Source: an uncultured Kiritimatiellota bacterium (lineage in GTDB: Bacteria > Verrucomicrobiota > Kiritimatiellia > RFP12 > UBA1067). Taken from it: a stretch of DNA of 18,720 nt. The position numbers and the translations under genes are program-made. The notes under the pieces are model-generated. The model saw only the letters and a list, made by a program, of their open reading frames with translations. It was not told the DNA's origin and made no database searches. Shown here piece by piece: positions 7,085-13,613 of this stretch (within the stretch, counting starts at the first letter, position 1; each line of letters starts with the position of its first letter). The stretch lies in contig CAKULR010000009.1 of NCBI GenBank assembly GCA_934667295.1, forward strand, positions 1 through 18,720, read 5' to 3'.

Positions 7085-8155
7085 CTATTTGAGCCCGGCT
7101 TGGGCGAGATCGACCATTTCATGGCAGCGGTCGTAGAGTTCCTTGCGCGTCGGCTGGCGCGCGGTCGCCTCGTAGAGCGAGAGGAAGAGCATGCGCCCGG
7201 CGGCGCAGAAGCGCTCCTTCTCGCGCGGCGGGTGCCAACGCGGGCCGAAGCCCTCGGGCGACAGTACGACCAACCCACCGCCCGCGCGGGCGATGGCGTT
7301 GCCGCAGGCCTTTTCGAGCGGGCTCATGAAGGTCGAGACGCCCGCGCCTCCGGGGCCGATGCGCGCGGCCGATTCGACGAGGGCGTTCCATTCAGGCGAG
7401 CCTTCGGCGGTCGCGCGGTGGCCCTTGAAGGGCACGAGAACAGGCAGATCGAGAAGCGCGCGGTTGCCATAGGCGAACCAGCGGCGGGCGAGGAAGTCGA
7501 CGGGCGCAACCTGCTGAAAGAAGCGGGCGTTGGCGCGGCGCAGGGCGGCGCGCGCCGGGTTTTCGCGAATGTAGCGGCGAAAGGCGGCGAGCTGGCCCTC
7601 TTTCTTGACGATCCAATCGTGCCAGTCTTTTTCGAAGATCGGGCGGAGCGCGGGCATTTCGCGGCTTTGGAAGGGCTTTTCGCGGCTTTGGCCGCGAGGT
7701 GGCGCGGACGCGCCACCCGCAGAACCCGCCACGCCACTAGCAAAACCCACCGCGCTGCTCGTAGCGCCCGCGCCGTTTGGGCAAGCCATGCCACCGGGCG
7801 AGGTGGGCTGGGTTTTGCCTGTCGCGGCGTCGGCCGCGACAACTTGCCAATAGGCGCGGCGCAGGGCCTTGGCGAGTTGGTTGACGAGCACCCCCAGCGC
7901 GACGCGGTCGGGTATTGCGCGAATCTTGAAGAGAAGGTGAAGATGGTCGGGCATGATCACGAAAGGCGAGATCTCTTCGCAGCAGCGCCACTTCAGATGA
8001 AAGCCCCTGATGACCGCCTTGAACGCGCGGGTAATCTCGTTTTCAATCAACCCGTTGGGGCCGATTTCGGAAAACGCCGCCAGCCCCTTGAGACGCTTCA
8101 AGGTGACCATGTAGAAATACGGCGACTTGTAGTCGAAGCCTTTGAGACGGATCAT
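7085..8155 (-). CDS. RAYT (REP-associated Y1 transposase) fused to a DprA/SLOG-like domain
   Basis: A 356-residue protein from ATG 8155, with AAAGGAGAG (complement of 8161-8169) 5 nt upstream. The Y1/HUH transposase domain is at the N-terminus: PDHLHLLF places the metal-binding pair at H71 and H73. Y102 in LAKALRRAYWQV is a candidate catalytic tyrosine. The domain resumes with PIFEKDWHDWIV and FRRYIRENPARA. Between these blocks, residues about 106-171 are a low-complexity G/A/S/P-rich insert coded by repeat DNA. From about residue 220 there is an extra domain (GNRALLDLPVLVPF, later STFMSPLEKACGNAIA and LVVLSPEGFG) that resembles DprA-type nucleotide-binding Rossmann folds. RAYTs cut and mobilise REP sequences; a REPIN lies directly upstream (8247-8338). 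The fusion partner's role is unknown. Confidence 0.85.
   Translation of the reverse strand: MIRLKGFDYKSPYFYMVTLKRLKGLAAFSEIGPNGLIENEITRAFKAVIRGFHLKWRCCEEISPFVIMPDHLHLLFKIRAIPDRVALGVLVNQLAKALRRAYWQVVAADAATGKTQPTSPGGMACPNGAGATSSAVGFASGVAGSAGGASAPPRGQSREKPFQSREMPALRPIFEKDWHDWIVKKEGQLAAFRRYIRENPARAALRRANARFFQQVAPVDFLARRWFAYGNRALLDLPVLVPFKGHRATAEGSPEWNALVESAARIGPGGAGVSTFMSPLEKACGNAIARAGGGLVVLSPEGFGPRWHPPREKERFCAAGRMLFLSLYEATARQPTRKELYDRCHEMVDLAQAGLK
7657..7691 (+). repeat. 14-bp direct repeat, 21-bp period, inside the RAYT gene
   Basis: TTTCGCGGCTTTGG occurs at 7657-7670 and again at 7678-7691. The 21-bp period keeps the reading frame and yields the protein repeat QSREKPF/QSREMP. The second copy forms a hairpin, CGCGGC-tttg-GCCGCG (7681-7696). 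Confidence 0.85.
7699..7729 (+). repeat. REP-like hairpin, GTGGCGCG class, copy 2
   Basis: The 18-bp hairpin GTGGCGCGGACGCGCCAC is identical to 6706-6723 and is followed by CCGCAGAACCCGC. It lies inside the RAYT open frame, in the part coding for the low-complexity insert. Confidence 0.85.
7811..7840 (-). repeat. REP-like hairpin with GGCAAAACCC tail, inside the RAYT gene
   Basis: GTCGCGGC and GCCGCGAC (7821-7828 and 7833-7840) form a perfect 8-bp stem around GTCG. Read on the - strand it is followed by AGGCAAAACCCAGC, matching the tails of the GTGGCGCG-class hairpins although the stem differs. This looks like compensatory stem change with a conserved tail, as expected of REP families. Confidence 0.7.
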
Positions 8156-8246
8156 CTTGCCTCTCCTTTCGCGGTTTCCAACCCAACAACACGTGTAGTT
8201 TACGATAAAGCCGCAGCGTTTGCAAGACGGGGCAGTTTTAGGGCCC

Positions 8247-8338
8247 GGACGCGACAATCGCGTCCCTCCCGCATTTCCCGTAGACCCGAACTTGCCGCAG
8301 GGCTCGCCCTTTTCGGGAGGGACGCGCTTGTCGCGTCC
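8247..8338. repeat. REPIN: two inverted REPs upstream of the RAYT gene
   Basis: The left REP (8247-8271, - orientation) has stem GGACGCGA/TCGCGTCC and the foot CGGGAG. The right REP (8314-8338, + orientation) starts CGGGAGGGACGCG and closes with CGCGTCC. The two face each other around about 42 bp, the classical REPIN layout. RAYT-recognised REPs carry GTAG or GGAG at the foot of the stem, and GGAG is present in both. A third foot-like CGGGAGGGG follows at 8344-8352. The element lies between the divergent RAYT and helicase starts. Confidence 0.8.
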
Positions 8339-8382
8339 ACAATCGGGAGGGGCTTGCAACAACCTCTTTGGAGAACTGAACG

Positions 8383-10977
8383 ATGACGAACACTGAATCC
8401 TTGTTTCCGCCGAAGTCGGCGGCGCATCCGACGATCTACGCCTATTCCGAGACGCGCACGGAACTTGCGGGCCTCCTGAAGGTCGGTTATACGAACCGTG
8501 CGGTCGAAACGCGCATGGCCGAGCATTATCCGACCAAGTTGCCGGACGGCACGACGCCCTACCGCGTCGAGCTGGTCGAGTCGGCGATGCGCCCTGACGG
8601 CTCGTGTTTTCTGGATCATGACGTCCACCGCCTCCTGAAGACGCGCGGCTTCCTCTGCGAGGGCGGCGAATGGTTCCGTTGCGGCATCGACGACGTGCGC
8701 GCGGCGGTGGTGTCGTTGCGGAGCGGGGCGGCCCTTTCTCAGGCGCGTACGCTCGACTTCGCGATGCGTCCCGAGCAGGCGCGAGCCGTCGAGAAGACCT
8801 ACGCCTTCTTCCGTCGGGCGGAGAAGAAAGACCCCGACCGGCATCCGCGCTTCCTGTGGAACGCGAAGATGCGCTTCGGCAAGACGTTCGCGGCCTACGA
8901 GCTGGCGAAGAAGCTCGCGGCGAAGCGCGTCCTGATCCTCACGTTCAAGCCGGCGGTCGAGTCCGCCTGGCGGGATGACCTCCTGCACCACCGCGACTTC
9001 GAGGGCTGGCAGTTCGTCTCCAACAAGAACGCGGCGGACGAGAGCCTTTCCATCGACACGCAGTACGACCAGACGGACAAGACGCGCCCCATCGTCTGCT
9101 TCGGCTCGTTTCAGGATCTGCTCGGCAAGAGCGAAGCGGGCGGCATCAAGGCGAAGAACGAGTTCATCCACCTCGAAGACTGGGATCTCGTCATCTTCGA
9201 CGAGTACCATTTCGGCGCATGGCGCGACACGGTGGCGAAGCTGTTCAAGAAGGACAAGTTCGACGAGGAGCAGCAGTACGACTTCGACGACGAGGCGTAC
9301 CAAAGGAACGAGGCCGGCAACGCGCTCGACGAGACGTACATCGAGATCGACGCGAAGTACTACCACTACCTTTCGGGCACGCCGTTCCGCGCCATCAACT
9401 CCGGCGAGTTCATCGAAGACCAGATCTTCAACTGGACCTACTCCGACGAACAGACGGCGAAGCGCGACTGGGCGGGCGATGGGCCGAACCCCTACGCCAC
9501 GCTGCCGCAGATGGTCATGCTCACCTACCGCCTGCCGGATTCGATCCGCCAGGTCGCCCTCGACACGCAGTTCAACGAGTTCGACCTCAACGCCTTCTTC
9601 GCGGCGGAGGGCGAGGGGCCGCTTGCGCGTTTCACCTACGAGGACGAGGTGCAGAAGTGGCTCGACCTCATTCGCGGCAACTACCTGCCCGGCAGCGTGG
9701 AAAACCTGAAGCTCGGCGCGGAGGCGCGTCCGCCGATGCCGTTCTCGGATGCGCGGCTCCTGAACGCGCTCTCCCACACGCTGTGGTTCCTGCCGAACGT
9801 CGCGGCGTGCGACGCGATGGCGAGCCTGCTGGCGCGTCCGCACAACCAGAAGCCGAACGCCTACGGCGGCTACAGGGTCGTGGTCGCGGCGGGTGCGAAG
9901 GCCGGCATCGGGCTGGACGCGCTCGAACCCGTGCGGCAGGCGATGGGCGATCCGCTTCGGACGAAGACGATTACGCTCTCGTGCGGCAAGCTGACGACGG
10001 GCGTGACGGTGCGTCCGTGGACGGGCGTCTTCATGCTGCGGAACTTGAAGAGTCCCGAGACGTACTTCCAGACGGCGTTCCGCGTGCAGAGCCCGTGGAC
10101 GGTGACGGATGAGAACGGGCGGACGGAGATCGTCAAGAAGGTCTGCTACGTCTTCGACTTCTCGCTCGACCGCGCGCTCCGCCAGATCGCCGACTACAGC
10201 TGCCGGCTGAACGTCGAGGAGTCGAACCCGGAGAAGAAGGTCGGCGACTTCATCAACTTCCTGCCCGTCCTGGCGTATGACGGCAGCACGATGCAGCAGG
10301 TGGACGCGCAGGAGATCCTCGACATCGCGATGTCGGGCACGTCGGCGACGCTACTCGCGAAACGGTGGGAGTCGGCGCTGCTGGTGAACGTGGACAACAA
10401 GACGTTGGAGGCGCTGCTCAACAATCCGGCGGCGTTGCGGGCGCTGGAGTCGATCGAGGGCTTCCGTTCGCTCAACAAGGACATCGCGACGATCATCAGC
10501 AATGCGAGGGAACTCAAGAAGGCGAAGGCAGAAGACGCGAAGCCGACGAAGGCGGAGGCCAAGGCGCTGACCGAGAAAGAGAAGGAGATGAAATCCAAGC
10601 GCAGGGAGATCCAGGAAAAGCTCATCAAGTTCGCGACGCGCGTGCCGATTTTCATGTACCTCTCGGACTACCGCGAGCGAAGCCTGAAGGACGTTGTCTC
10701 GCAGCTGGAGCCGAGACTCTTCCGGGCGGTGACGGGACTCAACGTGCAGGACTTCGACCTGCTGGTCTCTCTGAACGTCATCAACGGACCGCTCATGAAC
10801 GACGCCGTCTTCAAGTTCAAGCGCTACGAGGACGGCAGCATCTCCTACACGGGCATCGACCCGCACGCCGGCGATGAAACCGTCGGCGGCTGGGACACGG
10901 CGATGGACCGCGCCACGTTCGACGCGCTCTATCGCGGCCAGCAGGCGTCCATGGCCCCAACCCCCGCCTTTATATAA
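8383..10977 (+). CDS. GIY-YIG nuclease-SF2 helicase, restriction subunit
   Basis: An 864-residue protein from ATG 8383 with GGAGA 8 nt upstream. Residues about 15-110 resemble GIY-YIG nucleases of the T5orf172 type (TIYAYS, then LLKVGYTNRAVETRM). The helicase core follows: Walker A AKMRFGKT (161-168, an unusual form without the normal GxG), DEYH box (273-276), SGTP (331-334) and a motif VI-like QTAFRVQSP (563-571). A charged K/E-rich segment (about 700-755) precedes the C-terminal domain. I infer ATP-driven translocation on DNA coupled to cleavage at unmethylated sites, with M1/M2 providing protection. It is separated from the other island genes by the RAYT/REPIN insertion, so it may need its own promoter. 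The last codons lie in a large palindrome that supplies the stop. Confidence 0.85.
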   Translation: MTNTESLFPPKSAAHPTIYAYSETRTELAGLLKVGYTNRAVETRMAEHYPTKLPDGTTPYRVELVESAMRPDGSCFLDHDVHRLLKTRGFLCEGGEWFRCGIDDVRAAVVSLRSGAALSQARTLDFAMRPEQARAVEKTYAFFRRAEKKDPDRHPRFLWNAKMRFGKTFAAYELAKKLAAKRVLILTFKPAVESAWRDDLLHHRDFEGWQFVSNKNAADESLSIDTQYDQTDKTRPIVCFGSFQDLLGKSEAGGIKAKNEFIHLEDWDLVIFDEYHFGAWRDTVAKLFKKDKFDEEQQYDFDDEAYQRNEAGNALDETYIEIDAKYYHYLSGTPFRAINSGEFIEDQIFNWTYSDEQTAKRDWAGDGPNPYATLPQMVMLTYRLPDSIRQVALDTQFNEFDLNAFFAAEGEGPLARFTYEDEVQKWLDLIRGNYLPGSVENLKLGAEARPPMPFSDARLLNALSHTLWFLPNVAACDAMASLLARPHNQKPNAYGGYRVVVAAGAKAGIGLDALEPVRQAMGDPLRTKTITLSCGKLTTGVTVRPWTGVFMLRNLKSPETYFQTAFRVQSPWTVTDENGRTEIVKKVCYVFDFSLDRALRQIADYSCRLNVEESNPEKKVGDFINFLPVLAYDGSTMQQVDAQEILDIAMSGTSATLLAKRWESALLVNVDNKTLEALLNNPAALRALESIEGFRSLNKDIATIISNARELKKAKAEDAKPTKAEAKALTEKEKEMKSKRREIQEKLIKFATRVPIFMYLSDYRERSLKDVVSQLEPRLFRAVTGLNVQDFDLLVSLNVINGPLMNDAVFKFKRYEDGSISYTGIDPHAGDETVGGWDTAMDRATFDALYRGQQASMAPTPAFI

Positions 10978-10996
10978 ATGCGGGGGTTGGGGCCAT
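10951..10996. terminator. 46-bp near-perfect dyad over the helicase stop codon
   Basis: Two perfect 17-base arms (10951-10967 and 10980-10996; left arm begins ATGGCCCCAACC) flank the palindrome TTTATATAAA (10969-10978), with only one mismatched pair (10968/10979). It codes for the last residues, MAPTPAFI, and the stop of the helicase gene. No T-run follows on either side, so intrinsic termination is uncertain. It may act as a bidirectional barrier between convergent genes, or be an inserted palindromic element. Confidence 0.7.
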
Positions 10997-11011
10997 GCGG
11001 GGTTGCGGGTG

Positions 11012-11027
11012 ACGCCCATGTGGGCGT
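11012..11027. terminator. Second hairpin between the convergent helicase and pstS genes
   Basis: ACGCCCA and TGGGCGT form a perfect 7-bp stem around TG, 25 bp from the pstS stop. It lacks a T-run. A role in mRNA 3'-end formation for pstS is plausible only. Confidence 0.4.
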
Positions 11028-11051
11028 ACCGTCCGCCTAGGGACGCGCGGA

Positions 11052-11948
11052 TCAACGGACGACCGGGATGTAGAAGAGCTTCTTCGCCGTGTCGCCGCCC
11101 TTCGCGAAGCACCAGTCGAAGTAGGCCTGCAGGGCCGCGCGGCGCGCCGGGGGCGTGTCCTTCCGCACGAGGATGTAGGTCTTGCCGAGGATCGGCCAGT
11201 CGGCGGATGTGGGCTCGACGGCCGCGCCGGACGCGCCGCGCAGGTTCACGATGCCGAGCTTCGCCTCGCGCGCGAACGTGTACTCCGTGTAGCCGATCGC
11301 GCCCCGGATGCGGCGCACGCCGTTGCAGACGCCGGGGTTCTTCTGGCCCGCGATGCCGCACGGCCACTTGAGGAGCGTACCCGCGCCGACCTGTTCCTTC
11401 CAGGCGGGGCTGACCGCCGCGAGGTAGGTGCTGAAGATGTGCGTCGTCCCCGAACCGTCGCCACGGTGGACGACCGTGATCTTCAAGGCGGGCAGCTTCA
11501 GGCTCGAATTGAGGGCCGCGATGCGCGCATCGTTCCAGCGCGTGATCCGCCCGAGGAAGATGTCCGCAAGCGTCGGCCCGTCCAGAACGAGCGTACCGCT
11601 CGCGACGCCCGGCAGGTTCACCGCCGGCACGACCGCGCCCGACACCATGTGGAACTGCTCAAGTCCCGCCTCGGCACACGCCTTCTCGTCCAGAGGCGCG
11701 TCCGTCCCCGCGAAGTCGACCGTCCCCGCCTTGATCTGGCTGATGCCCGCCGAGGAGCCGACGGACTGGTAGTTCACCTTCGCGCCCGTCCCCTCCTGCG
11801 TGTAGGCATACGCCCACGCCTGGTAGAGCGGCGCCGGGAAGCTTCCGCCCGCGCCGTTCAGCTCGATCCGCTCGGCGGCCCCCGCCGTCCACGCCGCCGC
11901 GCACAGGGCAGCGGCCACGACCGTCTTTCCAATCTTGATCCTGTTCAT
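11052..11948 (-). CDS. pstS: Phosphate ABC transporter substrate-binding protein
   Basis: A 298-residue periplasmic binding protein. The start at 11948 is chosen because it gives a clean signal peptide (MNRIKIGKTVVAAALCAAAW, cleavage near residue 24) and has GGAAAGGAAAA upstream. Family landmarks are all visible in order: GAGGSFPAPLYQAWA, VGSSAGISQI, VDFAGTDAPL, LVLDGPTLADIFLG, the phosphate-contacting HRGDGSGTT, and GAIGYTEYT. It delivers phosphate to PstCAB, but no pstC, pstA or pstB is in the window. Its upstream neighbour on the same strand is an outer-membrane porin-like gene, 113 bp away, with a REP in the gap, so the pair may form an uptake unit from outer membrane to periplasm. The identification is firm; the pairing is inference. 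Confidence 0.93.
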   Translation of the reverse strand: MNRIKIGKTVVAAALCAAAWTAGAAERIELNGAGGSFPAPLYQAWAYAYTQEGTGAKVNYQSVGSSAGISQIKAGTVDFAGTDAPLDEKACAEAGLEQFHMVSGAVVPAVNLPGVASGTLVLDGPTLADIFLGRITRWNDARIAALNSSLKLPALKITVVHRGDGSGTTHIFSTYLAAVSPAWKEQVGAGTLLKWPCGIAGQKNPGVCNGVRRIRGAIGYTEYTFAREAKLGIVNLRGASGAAVEPTSADWPILGKTYILVRKDTPPARRAALQAYFDWCFAKGGDTAKKLFYIPVVR

Positions 11949-12018
11949 GTTCGTTTTCCTTTCCTTGTCTGTTTTCCTGTTTACCGTAAACCGTTTTCCA
12001 CCGCCCATCGGAGGATGC

Positions 12019-12044
12019 GGACGCGACGGAGCGCGTCCCTCCCG
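12019..12044 (-). repeat. REP copy between pstS and the porin gene
   Basis: Stem GGACGCG (12019-12025) and CGCGTCC (12032-12038) with a 6-nt loop, followed by CTCCCG, which is the foot CGGGAG read on the other strand. Same family as the REPIN at 8247-8338. Located in an intergenic transcribed region, where REPs often modulate mRNA stability. Confidence 0.8.
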
Positions 12045-12061
12045 CCCCTGGGCGATCCGCG

Positions 12062-13417
12062 CTAGAACTTCCACGCGAGCTGGACGCGCCCGAAGAGCGC
12101 CGGGTTGCGGTCCCCCTCGTCGAAGTAGTTGCCCTTCCCGAGGTATTCGCCCTGGAAGGAGAGCGCGCCGCCCTTCAGCCAGTCGCTGCCGGTCAGGCGG
12201 CCGAGCTTGATCTCGTAGCGCAGCTGCGCGTAGAGGCCACGGTAGTTCCCCGCGTCGCCGCCTGCGGCGCGGTGTTCGGAGACCGGCGCGAAGAGCGGAC
12301 CCGCCTGGACCTTGAGCGACGCGGCGTCGCCCGTTTTGCAGCCCGCCGCGAGGTGCGGGTAGAGGAGGTTCGTGTAGTCGTACTTGTTGTACATCGGCGC
12401 AACCGATTCGCCGAGACCCGTCTCGCGGTTGAAGACCGCATGCCAGGCGTGTGAGCCGCGATCACCGTCCGCATCGCCCGTGAGCCCCCACACGGCGCCC
12501 GTCAGGTACGGCTTCGCCCCATGCTTCGCCTTGTAGGTGAGGCCCGCATAGCCCTGTCCGGCGAGGAGATCGTTGTCGCCCGCCTGGACGGCACCCTCCA
12601 GTTCTCCCGAAAGGGCCTCGGTGAACTGCGGCAACAGACGGAAGCCGGCCGTGTGCGTCTGGACGTTGCGCCCCTCGGAACGGTACTTGGCCTTGTGCCC
12701 GCGCATCTCCTGCTTGGCGACGTAGTAGAGGTCCCAGCCGAACGACTTGTTCGAGCGGTCCTGGTAGTAGAGGCCCGCGCCAAACTCATCCTGTCCGTAA
12801 CCGCTCATGTCGTAGTGGTGCGGCTTCTTGCCGTTTTCATGCTCCTTGCCGAGTGTCGGCAGCCAGTCGTCGTGGGCGCAGAAGAGCGCGAAGGCATCAA
12901 GCGTGCGGGCATCGTCGAAGTGCGCGGTGAGCCGCACGGCATCGAAGTAGGCCGAGCGCGAACCGTCGCCGCCGGTACCGTCGGAAATGACGCGCTTCGA
13001 GCCGAACGCCATGTCCTGACGGCCGATGCGCAAATCGAGGAAGTCGAAGAGCCCCTTCTGCCGCCAGTAGAGGTTGTCGATGAAGACGACATCCGGGAAG
13101 CGCTGCTTGCGGCTCTTCGACTCGGGACGACGGTAGTAGCGGAATTCGTCCGCGAGCCGCGCGTAGAGCCCCCAGTTCTCGGGACCGACGTCAATCCACG
13201 GACGGATCCGAATGCGCGCGTAGTCCGAATGCGGATCCTCGCCACGCTTGTTGTTCGGGAGCCCCTGCGTGACGTCGTAGCGCAGGCGGAGGTCCGCCCC
13301 CACCTTGACCACGCGTTCCATCCCGTTCGTCGCGCCCCACGCGACCGTCGCGGAGAAGAAGGCCGCCGCCGCAAAGCCAAACTGCCGCCGTCCGGCGGGT
13401 TTCTTCATGTTCTTCAT
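12062..13417 (-). CDS. Outer-membrane beta-barrel protein (alginate-export/porin-like)
   Basis: A 451-residue protein. The start at 13417 (MKNMKK) has AAGGAGAAC just upstream; an earlier in-frame ATG at 13438 is less well placed. The signal peptide spans about residues 1-31 (positively charged start, then FAAAAFFSATVAWGA). The rest alternates aromatic and charged residues in the manner of beta strands (LRLRYDVTQG, WGLYARLADEFRYY, YWRQKGLFDFLDLRIGRQDM). It ends LFGRVQLAWKF, with the terminal phenylalanine expected of outer-membrane barrels. The pattern with DLRIGRQDMAFG fits the alginate-export/porin superfamily. The substrate is unknown; linkage to pstS and the Pho-like repeats upstream suggest an anion or phosphate channel. 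It could equally export or import polysaccharide. Confidence 0.8.
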   Translation of the reverse strand: MKNMKKPAGRRQFGFAAAAFFSATVAWGATNGMERVVKVGADLRLRYDVTQGLPNNKRGEDPHSDYARIRIRPWIDVGPENWGLYARLADEFRYYRRPESKSRKQRFPDVVFIDNLYWRQKGLFDFLDLRIGRQDMAFGSKRVISDGTGGDGSRSAYFDAVRLTAHFDDARTLDAFALFCAHDDWLPTLGKEHENGKKPHHYDMSGYGQDEFGAGLYYQDRSNKSFGWDLYYVAKQEMRGHKAKYRSEGRNVQTHTAGFRLLPQFTEALSGELEGAVQAGDNDLLAGQGYAGLTYKAKHGAKPYLTGAVWGLTGDADGDRGSHAWHAVFNRETGLGESVAPMYNKYDYTNLLYPHLAAGCKTGDAASLKVQAGPLFAPVSEHRAAGGDAGNYRGLYAQLRYEIKLGRLTGSDWLKGGALSFQGEYLGKGNYFDEGDRNPALFGRVQLAWKF

Positions 13418-13448
13418 GTGTTCTCCTTGTTGTGTCATGTCGCCGCAG

Positions 13449-13491
13449 ATTATGGAAAATCGGCGTGAGCGACACGTCAAGGTCACATGAA
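13449..13491 (-). promoter_or_regulatory. Porin/pstS promoter region with Pho-box-like repeats
   Basis: Read on the - strand, three heptamers TTCATGT (13485-13491), TTGACGT (13474-13480) and CTCACGC (13463-13469) are spaced exactly 11 bp apart, as in Pho boxes, and are followed 8 nt later by CATAAT (13449-13454), a good -10 box. The heptamer sequences match the enterobacterial consensus only partly. TTGACG is 20 nt from the -10, too far for a normal -35, which fits an activator-dependent promoter. Confidence 0.35.
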
Positions 13492-13595
13492 GAGTATGCG
13501 AATATCCTGTTAGGAAAAGATGAAGCCGTCCAGCGGCGCGTCAGGTGGACGCCACGCGCCGAGGCGGCGCGGGTACATTGCGTCCAGAGCCCCTG

Positions 13596-13608
13596 CGGGA
13601 GGGACGCG
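13596..13608 (+). repeat. Half REP downstream of rlmB
   Basis: CGGGAGGGACGCG matches the foot and left arm of the REP family, but no complementary right arm follows. It appears to be a decayed or solo half-copy, 5 bp before the rlmB stop. Confidence 0.6.
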
Positions 13609-13613
13609 GCACA

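Noticed and set aside
7100..8386. Open frame of about 428 codons on the + strand opposite the RAYT gene
   Set aside because: No protein-like motif; the - strand frame has the HUH motif, a ribosome binding site and a normal start.
8200..9843. Open frame of about 547 codons on the - strand opposite the helicase gene
   Set aside because: Arginine/valine/leucine-rich sequence with no motif, as expected opposite a high-GC gene; the + strand frame has full GIY-YIG and helicase motifs.
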